Assembly (NCBI RefSeq): GCF_036237275.1
Contig: NZ_CP108352.1
Location: forward strand, 2,232,001-2,296,000
Length of the DNA stretch: 64,000 nucleotides
Reading direction: 5' to 3'
From: Streptomyces sp. NBC_01353
Lineage (GTDB): Bacteria > Actinomycetota > Actinomycetes > Streptomycetales > Streptomycetaceae
The translations under genes and the position numbers were made by a program. Shown here one piece after another: positions 55,086-63,573 of this stretch. The notes below the pieces were generated by a model, which was not told the origin of the DNA, did no database searches, and saw nothing but the letters and a program-made list of their open reading frames with translations. Numbering within the stretch: the stretch's first letter is position 1; every line of letters starts with the position of its first letter.

Positions 55086-56651
55086 TCAGGCCCCGGGGCT
55101 GCGCACGATGAAGGAAGCCTGGCCGGCGAAGGCCCGCGTGCCGTCGGAGCCGTCGAGCCAGATGCCGCCGTCGCGGTGGCGGAGGACCGATCCCGGATAG
55201 TTGTGCGCGTGCAGGGTCACGGACCCGGCGACCGCCCCGGGACGGGGACAGAAGGTGGCGTCTTCACGGAACAGTGCGCTGCCGTCGTCAGTGCTCAGCC
55301 GCAGCCGCAGGTAGTGGTGGCGAAGATACCGGCCGTCTGCGGCGCGGAAGGTGACGCACCGCATGTCGGCCAGTCCCCCGACGACCGTGAAGGTGACCCG
55401 CTGACGTGCCTGCGCGCTGCTGGACGCGGCGACGCTGCCGAGCGCCGCGAAGTCGCCCGTGTACGTGACGAACAGGCCGGGACTGTCCGCGGACTCCAGC
55501 GACTGTGCGCCCAGCGGAACGGTGCCCGCGACGGCGGACGGGCCGACCGAGGGAGGGCTCACCGGGGACGGTCCCGCCGAGGTGGTGGTGCGCGAGGGAA
55601 GGGGCGTGGGAGTGCCGACCGTGGGAGCGGCAGTGGCGCCGGGCAAACGAGGCGCCGGTTCGGGCCAGGTCGCATAGGTGGCGGTCCCGGCGATGAGTAC
55701 CGCGCCGGTCGCGAGGCTCACCAGCGGATGAGCGGTCACCGCCTGGAGTTTGCCGATCAGAGCGCCGTGCAGACCGCCTCCCCCCGTCGCCGTGCCGACG
55801 GCGACGGGGGCCGCGGCCAGCCCGGCGGCGCTCGCTGCCGTACCCGACAGCAAGCCCTTGGCGGCCAGCGCGGCGATCAGTGCGGCCGGGACGGCCAGCG
55901 TCGTGAGGCTGAGGGGCAGCAGTTCGGCCGGAACCCGTTCCGCCGACGTCGCCATGCAGACCGGGCAGTCACGTGTGTGCCGCGCGATCCGCTTGCGCCA
56001 CACCGATGCACGGTGACCGTCCCATGCGACGACGGTCTCCCCCAGCTGCGGACAGCGCGGGTCGGCCTCCAGCGCGGCGACGATCGTCCGGCACAGTTCC
56101 AGCTGCTCCCGCATGCGTTGGAGGCGCACTCCGACGTGCGCAACCGTGAGCCCCGTCGCGGCGGCCATGTCCTCCCGGCTGAGCAGGCCGGCGCATTCCT
56201 GCCACCACAGCGACAGCAGCACCCGGTGGTCCGGGTCGAGCCACCGGCCGGCTTCGACGACCCGGCGCCGCTCGTCCGACACGTGCAGCCGCAGGATCGT
56301 CACGTCCACGGGCTCGGCGCCGGCGTCCGGTATCCGGCGTGCCTCGTCGATGACCGTGGTCCGGTCGGCGAGGGCGTGCTGCCGGTGCCAGTGGGTGTTG
56401 ATCTGGCGGAGCGTGATCGACACCAGCCAGGACCGAAAGCTCTCCGGGGCACGCAGGGCGGGCAGGTCACGCACCACGCGCAGCAGGGTCTCCTGGACGA
56501 CGTCGTCGACGTCGGCATGTCCGCTCAGCGCTCGCCCGACGATGTTGTACAGCAACGGCAGGTACGCGGCGATCAGCTCCTCGCGCGCCCGATCGTCACC
56601 GGCCTGCGCCGCGACAACCAGCCCCGCGTGGTCTGCGTCCTTGAGCCCCAT
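55086..56651 (-). CDS. Single-chain ECF sigma factor / zinc finger / membrane / AbfB sensor protein
   Basis: 521 residues from ATG 56651 (GGTGGGA site). Residues 10-185 are an ECF sigma factor: AREELIAAYLPLLYNIVGRA, DVDDVVQETLLRVVRDL, FRSWLVSITLRQINTHWHRQ, then region 4 with LSREDMAAATGLTVAHVGVR. About residues 225-232 carry HTRDCPVC, an HxxxCxxC motif like that of zinc anti-sigma domains. One or two hydrophobic segments follow (about 245-285 and 315-330), then a Pro/Ser/Thr-rich linker. The C-terminal 140 residues form an AbfB (CBM42-like) beta-trefoil: GRYLRHHYLRLRL, DDGSALFREDATFCPRPG, LHAHNYPGSVLRHRDGGIWL. The C-terminus should be outside and bind arabinose-type side chains. The neighbouring arabinoxylanase suggests that it senses that substrate. 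C-terminally extended ECF factors are known in Actinobacteria; this exact domain set I have inferred. Confidence 0.88.
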   Translation of the reverse strand: MGLKDADHAGLVVAAQAGDDRAREELIAAYLPLLYNIVGRALSGHADVDDVVQETLLRVVRDLPALRAPESFRSWLVSITLRQINTHWHRQHALADRTTVIDEARRIPDAGAEPVDVTILRLHVSDERRRVVEAGRWLDPDHRVLLSLWWQECAGLLSREDMAAATGLTVAHVGVRLQRMREQLELCRTIVAALEADPRCPQLGETVVAWDGHRASVWRKRIARHTRDCPVCMATSAERVPAELLPLSLTTLAVPAALIAALAAKGLLSGTAASAAGLAAAPVAVGTATGGGGLHGALIGKLQAVTAHPLVSLATGAVLIAGTATYATWPEPAPRLPGATAAPTVGTPTPLPSRTTTSAGPSPVSPPSVGPSAVAGTVPLGAQSLESADSPGLFVTYTGDFAALGSVAASSSAQARQRVTFTVVGGLADMRCVTFRAADGRYLRHHYLRLRLSTDDGSALFREDATFCPRPGAVAGSVTLHAHNYPGSVLRHRDGGIWLDGSDGTRAFAGQASFIVRSPGA

Positions 56652-56964
56652 TCCCACCTTCTTCAGGGGAGCGATCCGCCGAGTACGGCGGCACACCCTA
56701 GCCTCGACGAAGGCATACGGCCAAAGCCTGCGCCTCGGGCGGACGGTCTGCCCGTGCCGACATGGAAGGCCCGGCGCCCGGGGGGTGTGTCCGGTCCCAC
56801 TCGGCCAACTTGCTGACGGCCCATTCAAGCCGATGATCTCGGAAGGCCACGCGCGGTGGGGCTCCACGCTCCAAAGAACCCCTGACACAACACGCATCGG
56901 ACGCCCCACCTAGCGTCACGGAACGTCACTCTCGAGAAGCGGATGGGGCAGGGGCAGCCAACAG
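56652..56964. other. Region upstream of the membrane sigma factor gene
   Basis: No gene that I can support. It includes the TTCTTCAGGGGA motif at 56659-56670 next to the sigma gene start. Confidence 0.4.
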
Positions 56965-57175
56965 CTCGGCAGCCAGCGCCCCAGCCACTTCGAGGTGCCC
57001 CACCGCCACACAGCCGAGGGCTCCCGCCGGCGGTCACCCACCACGCATGACGACCCATCAGGAACCGCGCCGTTCGTGCGTCAAACGTGCGTCACGTGCG
57101 TCGAATATGCGTCAAGATATCGCACCTAACGCACGTAACGCCCATAACGCACACTCGGAGAAACGCCAGGTCAGC
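56965..57175. repeat. Right att-like repeat with heptamer arrays and core
   Basis: Left arm 56965-57099 matches 32909-33042. Then heptamers TGCGTCA occur at 57077, 57088, 57097 (TGCGTCG) and 57108, followed in inverted orientation by TAACGCA at 57127, 57136 (TAACGCC) and 57145. The core AAACGCCAGGTCAGC (57161-57175) overlaps the methyltransferase stop codon. Spaced heptamers in two orientations beside a core at a gene's 3' end resemble arm and core sites of a tyrosine integrase; this is inference. Confidence 0.65.
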
Positions 57176-58499
57176 GGCCCTTTTCGGCAGACTCAAGGAT
57201 CGCGACGCACTCGACATGATGGGTCATCGGGAACAGGTCGAACGCCCGCAGCGTGCGTACCCGGTAGCCGCCCTCCTTGAAGTACGCGATGTCCCGGGCC
57301 AGGGCCGCCGGGTCGCAGGCGACGTACGCGATCCTCCGCGCCCCCAGGCTCGCGAGGTGCTTGACCGTCTGCTTGCCGGCGCCTGCGCGAGGCGGGTCCA
57401 GGACGATGAGGTCGACCTCGGTGATGCGGGTGCGCGGGAGGACCTGGTCGACCTTGCCCTGTTCGATGCGGACGCGGTCGTAGGCCTCGAGGTTGTGGCG
57501 GGCGTCCTCGACCGCGCGCTTGCCCGACTCGATGCCGAGCACCGCGCCCTGGTCGCCCACGCGGTCGGCGATCGCGCCCGCGAAGAGGCCGACGCCGCAG
57601 TAGAGGTCGAGGGCGGTGTCGCCCTTGCGGGGCATCAGGCCCTGCATCACGGCGAGGACCAGCGTCTGCGCGGCCTTCGGGTGGACCTGCCAGAAGCCGC
57701 CGTTGCCGACGCGGTACGTGCGGTCGTCGGCGCGCTCGCGGACGAACGGGCGGCCGTGGACGCGGTGGACGCCGCCGTCCTTCTCGTCGACGCGGAGGAC
57801 CGAGACCGGCTTGTCCAGTTCCACCAGGGGAAGGCGCGCGCCGGGGCGCGGGGTCAGGACGACCTGGCGGTCGCCGGAGCCCGAGGCGGCGATCGCCTCG
57901 ATCGAGGCCATGCCCTCCCAGGTCCGCTTCTCGATACCGAGCTCGGAGACACCCTCGGCCGCGATCATGCAGTGGTCGATCACCTCGACCTCGTGCGAGC
58001 GGTGCCGGCGCAGGCCCGCGTGGCCCTCGGTGTCCACGGCGTACTGGACGCGCGTACGCCACTGCGGGACCTCGCCCGCCGGGAGCTTGTCGCCCTCGGC
58101 CGGCATGACGGTGCCGTCCCAGCCGGCCTCCTCGGGGGTGAGCCCGGCCAGGCGCTGCAGCTGCTCGGCGATGACCTCGCCCTTGAGACGGCGCTGGGCG
58201 CCCGGCTTGGCGTGCTGCCAGTCGCAGCCGCCGCACTTGCCCGGGCCCGCGAAGGGGCAGGGCGCCTCCACGCGGTCCTTCGAGGCCTCCAGGACCGTGA
58301 CCGCGTCGGCGCGCAGGAAGCGGGACGTCTCCTCGCCCTCCGTCACACGAGCGACGACCCGCTCGCCCGGCAGTGCGTGGCGGACGAAGAGGACGCGGCC
58401 CTCCTCGGTGCGGGCGATGCAGTGGCCTCCGTGTGCCACGGGCCCGACCTCGACCTCGTACTCTTCCCCGACCAACGAAGGAACAGGTGCGTTCTGCAT
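57171..58499 (-). CDS. TrmA/RlmD-like RNA uracil-C5 methyltransferase with TRAM domain
   Basis: 442 residues. An N-terminal TRAM domain (EEYEVEVGPVAHGGHCIAR) is followed by Cys residues typical of the [4Fe-4S] group (CPFAGPGKCGGCDWQH). The SAM-binding fold has LDLYCGVGLFAGAIADRVG, LDPPRAGAGK and the nucleophile Cys in VACDPAALARD. It methylates a uracil of tRNA or rRNA. Its neighbours on the left of the figure (APC permease, ceoB, ceoC, DUF3159, OB-fold) match the conserved actinobacterial block, so this is the native gene. Its last codons are the integration target; a diverged second copy of them is at 13.6 kb. Confidence 0.92.
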   Translation of the reverse strand: MQNAPVPSLVGEEYEVEVGPVAHGGHCIARTEEGRVLFVRHALPGERVVARVTEGEETSRFLRADAVTVLEASKDRVEAPCPFAGPGKCGGCDWQHAKPGAQRRLKGEVIAEQLQRLAGLTPEEAGWDGTVMPAEGDKLPAGEVPQWRTRVQYAVDTEGHAGLRRHRSHEVEVIDHCMIAAEGVSELGIEKRTWEGMASIEAIAASGSGDRQVVLTPRPGARLPLVELDKPVSVLRVDEKDGGVHRVHGRPFVRERADDRTYRVGNGGFWQVHPKAAQTLVLAVMQGLMPRKGDTALDLYCGVGLFAGAIADRVGDQGAVLGIESGKRAVEDARHNLEAYDRVRIEQGKVDQVLPRTRITEVDLIVLDPPRAGAGKQTVKHLASLGARRIAYVACDPAALARDIAYFKEGGYRVRTLRAFDLFPMTHHVECVAILESAEKGR

Positions 58500-58586
58500 G
58501 ACGGGGGAACTCCAGAGAATGAGAGAGGTGGGCCGCCGCAGCGCGGCAGCCCACCAGTCTACGTGTCCGCGACGACGCGGGACGCC

Positions 58587-60635
58587 TCAGCTCTTGGCCG
58601 CGGGCTCCTTCGAGCGCTTCTCGACCGGACCGCGGCGCACCGAACCCGGCGCGTTCCAGTCCTGACGCTTCCTGGCCCGCTTCTTCGCGGCCTCGGAGGA
58701 CTGCAGCTGGTACGGGACGGACGTCACCATCACGCCGGGCGTGAACAGCAGGCGGCCCTTGAGCCGCAGCGCGCTCTGGTTGTGCAGCAGGTGCTCGTAC
58801 CAGTGGCCGACGACGTACTCCGGGATGTAGACGGAGACGGCATCGCGCGGGCTCTCGCGGCGGATGTTCTTCACGTACTCGATCACCGGCCGGGTGATCT
58901 CGCGGTACGGCGAGTCGAGGATCTTGAGCGGTACGTTGATCCCGCGGCGCTCCCACTCCTCCTTGAGCGCCTTGGTCTCGGCCGGGTCGACGTTGACGCT
59001 CAGCGCCTCCAGCTCGTTCGCGTGCAGCAGCTTGGCGTAGGCGAGCGCCCGCAGCGTCGGCTTGTGCAGCTTGGAGACGAGGACGACGGAGCGGACGCGC
59101 GAGGGGCGTACGTACTCGTCGGGGCGCTCCTCCGCTGCGGCGATCTCCTCCGCCACGGAGTCGTAGTGGCGGCGGATCGCGGTCATCGTCCCGTAGAAGA
59201 TCACCATGCCGAGCAGCGCGACCCAGGCGCCGTGGGTGAACTTGGTGGCGAGGACGACGACCAGGACCAGGCCGGTGAAGAAGGCGCCGAAGGTGTTGAT
59301 CGCGCGGGAGCGGATCATGTGGCGGCGCTTGGCCGGGTCCCTCTCGGTCTTCAGGTGCCGGTTCCAGTGCCGGACCATGCCGGTCTGGCTGAGGGTGAAG
59401 GAGACGAAGACGCCGACGATGTACAGCTGGATCAGCTTCGTCGAGTCGGCCCCGTAGACCCAGACGAGGAGGGCGGCGGCGCCCGCGAGGAGCACGATGC
59501 CGTTGGAGAAGGTGAGCCGGTCGCCGCGGGTGTGCAGCTGGCGCGGAAGGTACCGGTCCTGGGCGAGGATCGAGCCGAGGAGCGGGAAGCCGTTGTACGC
59601 CGTGTTGGCGGCCAGGAAGAGGACGAGCGCGGTGGCCGCGGCGAGGAGCACGAAGAAGAACGTTCCGTCGCCGAACACGGCGGCCGCGACCTGCGAGATG
59701 ACCGGGTCCTGGACGTAGCTCGCGCCGACCGGCACACCGTTGAGCAGCAGGTCGTCGGCGGGCTTCTCGGCCATCCGTACGTCGGTGGCCAGCGCCAGGA
59801 AGATGATGCCGCAGAACATCGTGACGGCCAGGCCGCCCATGAGGAGCAGCGTGGTGGCCGCGTTCTTCGACTTCGGCTTCCGGAAGGCGGGAACGCCGTT
59901 GGAGATCGCCTCGACGCCGGTGAGGGCGGCACAACCGGAGGAGAAGGCACGCAGCAGCAGGAAGAACAGCGCGAAGCCGGCCAGGCCCTGGTGCTCCGGC
60001 TTGATCTCGAAGTCGGCGGTGGGGGCCTTCATGGTCTCGTCGAGGACGATCCCCTTGTAGGCGCCCCAGGCGATCATGATGAAGACGCCGGCGACGAAGA
60101 CGTACGTCGGGATGGCGAAGAGGCTGCCCGACTCCTTCACCCCGCGCAGGTTCATCAGCGTCAGCAGAATGATGACGGCGACCGCGCAGAGGACCTTGTT
60201 CTCGACGACGAACGGGACGGCCGAGCCGAGGTTCTCGATTCCGGAGGAGATCGAGACCGCGACCGTCAGGACGTAGTCGACGAGCAGGGCGCTGGCGACG
60301 GTCAGTCCGGCCTTCGGGCCGAGGTTGGTGTTGGCGACCTCGTAGTCGCCGCCGCCGCTCGGGTAGGCATGGACGTTCTGCCGGTAGGAGGCGACGACCG
60401 TGAACATCAGGACGACGACGGCCAGCGCGATCCACGGGCTGAAGTGGTAGGCCGACAGACCCGCGATCGACAGGACGAGCAGCACCTCGCCGGGTGCGTA
60501 CGCCACCGAGGACAGCGGGTCGGAGGCGAAGACGGGGAGAGCGATGCGCTTCGGGAGAAGGGTCTCCCCGAGCTTGTCGCTGCGCAGAGCCCGTCCGATC
60601 AAGATCCGTTTGGGCAGGTCGGTCAGTTTGGACAC
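58587..60635 (-). CDS. KimA-like potassium permease of the APC superfamily
   Basis: 682 residues from GTG 60635 (VSKLTDLPKRILIGRALRSD). Twelve or so membrane helices (about residues 45-470) include the conserved start FASDPLSSVAYAPGEVLLVL. A cytoplasmic C-terminal domain of about 190 residues follows (VRSVVLVSKLHKPTLRALAY). This layout and N-terminal motif match KimA/YdaO, a K+/H+ symporter regulated by c-di-AMP in Bacillus. Divergent ceoB/ceoC and the KdpE-type regulator nearby fit a potassium role. It is 87 bases upstream of the methyltransferase gene, on the same strand. Confidence 0.88.
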   Translation of the reverse strand: MSKLTDLPKRILIGRALRSDKLGETLLPKRIALPVFASDPLSSVAYAPGEVLLVLSIAGLSAYHFSPWIALAVVVLMFTVVASYRQNVHAYPSGGGDYEVANTNLGPKAGLTVASALLVDYVLTVAVSISSGIENLGSAVPFVVENKVLCAVAVIILLTLMNLRGVKESGSLFAIPTYVFVAGVFIMIAWGAYKGIVLDETMKAPTADFEIKPEHQGLAGFALFFLLLRAFSSGCAALTGVEAISNGVPAFRKPKSKNAATTLLLMGGLAVTMFCGIIFLALATDVRMAEKPADDLLLNGVPVGASYVQDPVISQVAAAVFGDGTFFFVLLAAATALVLFLAANTAYNGFPLLGSILAQDRYLPRQLHTRGDRLTFSNGIVLLAGAAALLVWVYGADSTKLIQLYIVGVFVSFTLSQTGMVRHWNRHLKTERDPAKRRHMIRSRAINTFGAFFTGLVLVVVLATKFTHGAWVALLGMVIFYGTMTAIRRHYDSVAEEIAAAEERPDEYVRPSRVRSVVLVSKLHKPTLRALAYAKLLHANELEALSVNVDPAETKALKEEWERRGINVPLKILDSPYREITRPVIEYVKNIRRESPRDAVSVYIPEYVVGHWYEHLLHNQSALRLKGRLLFTPGVMVTSVPYQLQSSEAAKKRARKRQDWNAPGSVRRGPVEKRSKEPAAKS

Positions 60636-60869
60636 GGAGAGGATCGTAAGCGTTCGAAAAGAGCCATGCTCACCGCGACCCCCAATCCGCACGGAATCTC
60701 CGTGCCCACCACCTCGGATGCGGTCGCGCTCGGGGTTGCCGCATAAGCTCGGATCGGGCAGCACGGCAGGGCGTTGCCCGCCACGGCCCGGGCCAGTCGG
60801 GTGAGGAAAGTTGTGAGCAGGGTGTATTCGCAGGTCAGTAAGACGATCAGGAGTGCGGGGTAAGGGGAC

Positions 60870-61538
60870 GTGCACATCGTCATCATGGGCTGCGGGCGAG
60901 TGGGAGCCGCTCTCGCGCAGACCCTGGAGCAGCAGGGGCACACCGTCGCGGTCGTGGACCAGGACCCGACGGCTTTCCGCCGTCTGGGCTCGGGCTTCGG
61001 CGGACGCCGTGTCACCGGCGTCGGCTTCGATCAGGACACGCTGCGCGAGGCGGGGATCGAGGAGGCCGGCGCCTTCGCCGCGGTGAGCAGCGGCGACAAC
61101 TCGAACATCATCGCGGCGCGGGTCGCGCGCGAGATGTTCGGCATCGAGAACGTGGCCGCCCGGATCTACGACCCGAGGCGCGCCGAGGTCTACCAGCGGC
61201 TCGGCATCCCCACGGTCGCCACGGTCCGCTGGACCGCGGACCAGATGCTGCGGCGGCTGCTGCCGTCCGGCGCGGAGCCGCTGTGGACCGACCCCAGCGG
61301 TGGCGTGCAACTCGCCGAGGTGCACACCTCCGCGGCGTGGATCGGCCACAAGATCAGCAAGCTGCAGGACGAGACGGGCGTGCGCGTGGCGTTCCTCACC
61401 CGGCTCGGCGAGTCGATCATCCCCACGTCGCAGACCGTGCTGCAGGAGGGCGACCTCGTGCACGTGATGATGCGTACGGACGAGATCGCGAAGGTCGAGG
61501 CGGCCTTCGCCGAGGGTCCTGAGGAGGGCGGTCACTGA
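60870..61538 (+). CDS. ceoB: RCK-type TrkA potassium regulatory protein
   Basis: 222 residues: a Rossmann NAD-binding N-terminal domain (HIVIMGCGRVGAALAQTLEQ, VVDQDP, GVGFDQDTLREAG) and a C-terminal TrkA-C domain (HKISKLQDETGVRVAFLTRL). GTG 60870 follows AGGGGAC. It binds NAD(H) and likely gates a partner K+ transporter, either a Trk protein elsewhere or the KimA-like permease encoded divergently. The stop overlaps the start of the next gene (TGATG). Confidence 0.9.
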   Translation: MHIVIMGCGRVGAALAQTLEQQGHTVAVVDQDPTAFRRLGSGFGGRRVTGVGFDQDTLREAGIEEAGAFAAVSSGDNSNIIAARVAREMFGIENVAARIYDPRRAEVYQRLGIPTVATVRWTADQMLRRLLPSGAEPLWTDPSGGVQLAEVHTSAAWIGHKISKLQDETGVRVAFLTRLGESIIPTSQTVLQEGDLVHVMMRTDEIAKVEAAFAEGPEEGGH

Positions 61539-62218
61539 TGCGTGTCGCTATTGCGGGCGCGGGTGCGGTGGGCCGTTCCATCGCGGGCGAGCTCCTGGAG
61601 AACGGGCACGAGGTGCTGCTGATCGACAAGGCGCCGACCGCCATCTCCGTGGAGCGAGTTCCGCAGGCGGAGTGGCTGCTCGCCGACGCCTGTGAGATCA
61701 CCTCGCTCGACGAGGCTGCGCTGCAGCGCTGCAACGTCGTGATCGCGGCCACGGGTGACGACAAGGTGAACCTGGTCGTCTCGCTGCTCGCGAAGACCGA
61801 GTACGGCGTGCCGCGCGTGGTTGCCCGGGTGAACAACCCGAAGAACGAGTGGCTCTTCAACGAGTCCTGGGGTGTGGACGTCGCCGTGTCGACGCCGCGT
61901 CTGATGTCGGCCCTGGTGGAGGAGGCGGTGAGCGTCGGCGACCTGGTCCGGCTGCTGCGCTTCAGCCACGGTGACGCGAACCTCGTGGAGCTGACCCTCC
62001 CGCCGGAGTCCGCGATCGCGGGTACGGCGGTGGGCGATGTGGCCTGGCCGCAGGACACCTCCCTGGTGACGATCATCCGCGGCTCCCGGGTGCTGACCCC
62101 GAGCCCGGAGGAGACCCTGGAGGCGGGCGACGAGCTCCTCTTCGTGGCCGCCCAGGCGCGCGAGGAGCAGCTGGAGGACCTGCTGTCGGTCCGCCGCGAC
62201 ACGTCGTCGGCGAGCTGA
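61538..62218 (+). CDS. ceoC: RCK-type TrkA potassium regulatory protein, second copy
   Basis: 226 residues, paralogous to the preceding gene: VAIAGAGAVGRSIAGELLEN, LIDKAP, ADACEITSLDEA (Rossmann) and a TrkA-C domain ending EAGDELLFVAAQAREEQ. The ATG overlaps the ceoB stop. Pairs of TrkA proteins work as hetero-oligomers in several actinobacteria. A strong terminator follows. Confidence 0.9.
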   Translation: MRVAIAGAGAVGRSIAGELLENGHEVLLIDKAPTAISVERVPQAEWLLADACEITSLDEAALQRCNVVIAATGDDKVNLVVSLLAKTEYGVPRVVARVNNPKNEWLFNESWGVDVAVSTPRLMSALVEEAVSVGDLVRLLRFSHGDANLVELTLPPESAIAGTAVGDVAWPQDTSLVTIIRGSRVLTPSPEETLEAGDELLFVAAQAREEQLEDLLSVRRDTSSAS

Positions 62219-62241
62219 TCCAAGCCGACGGGCTGTGACGT

Positions 62242-62279
62242 GGAAGGGCCCGGGACCTTGAGAGGTCCCGGGCCCTTCC
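62242..62279. terminator. Strong bidirectional terminator
   Basis: GGAAGGGCCCGGGACCT (62242-62258) pairs perfectly over 17 bases with 62263-62279 around the loop TGAG. It separates convergent ceoC and the DUF3159 gene. Confidence 0.92.
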
Positions 62280-62302
62280 GTCTGCGCTACGCGCTCTGTG
62301 CC

Positions 62303-63046
62303 TTACGCCTCCGGCTGCCGCGCCGCGGCAGCCTTGCGGGCCTTCTCGGCCTCTTCCTCGGCCTCCATCTCGGCGAAGACGTCGATCGGCGGCGGCGCCT
62401 TCGCGAGGAAGACCCACGTCAGGTACACCGCGAGCAGGAAGGGCGGGATCTTCAGCGCGATCAGGACCCAGCCGAACTTGGTCGTGTCGGCCCACCAGTA
62501 CATCGGGAAGAGGATCGCGCACTTGCCGAGCAGGATCAGGCCCCAGGCCCAGCTCGCCTTGGTGTAAGCCTTCTTGCGGCCGGGGTTACGGGTCCGCCAG
62601 GAGAGGTTCTCCTTGAAGACCGGGCCGAGGATCAGGCCGATCAGCGGGACGCCTGCGAGCGCGGTGACGATGTACGCGAGGGCGAGGCCCAGCGTGTACA
62701 GCATGCCCGGCAGATAGAAGTCCTTGGCGTTGCCGGTCATCATCGCGAAGACCACGCCGAACGCCACGCCGAAGACACCGCTGAACGCGTGCTTGACGGT
62801 GTCCCGGCGGATCAGCCGGACGGCGACGAGGACCAGGGAGACCGCGAGTGCCGCGATCGCCGAGATGTGCAGGTCCTTGTTGATCGTGAAGATCGTGACG
62901 AAGAGAAGGCCGGGCAGGACCGTCTCGACCATGCCCCGCAGGCCGCCGAAGGCCTCGAACAGAGCGGCCTCGGTGACCTCCTTCGCGGCCTGGGAATCAG
63001 TGTCCTGGGCGTCCTGATCCGTCGTCGGCTTGTCGAACGACGTCAC
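62303..63046 (-). CDS. DUF3159 membrane protein
   Basis: 247 residues from GTG 63046, three bases after the OB-fold gene stop. The hydrophilic N-terminus is followed by about six membrane helices (FGGLRGMVETVLPGLLFVT, VFGVAFGVVFAMMTGNAKDF, YTLGLALAYIVTALAGVPLI) and a charged C-terminal helix (EMEAEEEAEKARKAAAARQ). DUF3159 proteins are conserved next to ceoBC in Actinobacteria; function unknown. Confidence 0.88.
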   Translation of the reverse strand: MTSFDKPTTDQDAQDTDSQAAKEVTEAALFEAFGGLRGMVETVLPGLLFVTIFTINKDLHISAIAALAVSLVLVAVRLIRRDTVKHAFSGVFGVAFGVVFAMMTGNAKDFYLPGMLYTLGLALAYIVTALAGVPLIGLILGPVFKENLSWRTRNPGRKKAYTKASWAWGLILLGKCAILFPMYWWADTTKFGWVLIALKIPPFLLAVYLTWVFLAKAPPPIDVFAEMEAEEEAEKARKAAAARQPEA

Positions 63047-63049
63047 CGG

Positions 63050-63448
63050 CTACTCCTGTCCGAGCGGTCGGAGCTCGTATTTGGGGTTGAAGAGGACCCG
63101 CCGGCCGTGGCTCATCGAGATGCGACCGGAGGCGATCAGCTTGCGGCCCGGTTCGATGCCCACGATGGACCGCCGGCCGAGCCACACCACGTCCAGCGGG
63201 GCCGTGCCGTCGAACAGCTCGGCCTCGAGGGCCGGCACACCGGCCCGAGGACGCAGGGTGACCGTGCGCAAGGTACCAGTCACCTTGACTATCTGGCGGT
63301 CGGAGCAGTCGCAGATTCGGGTGCAGCCCGACGCCTCGGCGTCCTCCTGGAGCTCTTCGGACTCCAGCTCCTCCTGCGAGGTGGACAGCCGGTCGAGCAT
63401 CCGGCGGAAGCGCCCGGCCGGCTTCTCTGTACGCGGTGCAGCACTCAT
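63050..63448 (-). CDS. OB-fold nucleic-acid-binding protein
   Basis: 132 residues. The N-terminal helix GRFRRMLDRLSTSQEELESE leads into an OB-fold (QIVKVTGTLRTVTLRPRAGV, ALEAELFDGTAPLDVVWLGR, LIASGRISMSHGRRVLFNPK). The motif CTRICDCSD gives three Cys near residue 42. Homologues in the same position are known in Actinobacteria (Rv2694c type). Probably DNA- or RNA-binding; role not established. ATG 63448 has a weak ribosome site. Confidence 0.85.
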   Translation of the reverse strand: MSAAPRTEKPAGRFRRMLDRLSTSQEELESEELQEDAEASGCTRICDCSDRQIVKVTGTLRTVTLRPRAGVPALEAELFDGTAPLDVVWLGRRSIVGIEPGRKLIASGRISMSHGRRVLFNPKYELRPLGQE

Positions 63449-63573
63449 ACAGAAAGCGTACCGGCCCCGGCCGACTGGGGAACCAGCCGTCCTCACCGAC
63501 TCTTCCGACACCCCTGGAGCCCGTCTCCGTGCCGGCCTCGGCGCCCTTCGCAGCCCACCTCTCGGCGCACCTC

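Noticed and set aside
57193-60435. 1080-residue minus frame overlapping methyltransferase and permease genes
   Set aside because: Arg/Pro-rich shadow in another frame of two well-supported genes.
57087-60746. 1219-residue plus frame across the methyltransferase and permease genes
   Set aside because: Antisense shadow; both genes on the minus strand have clear motifs.
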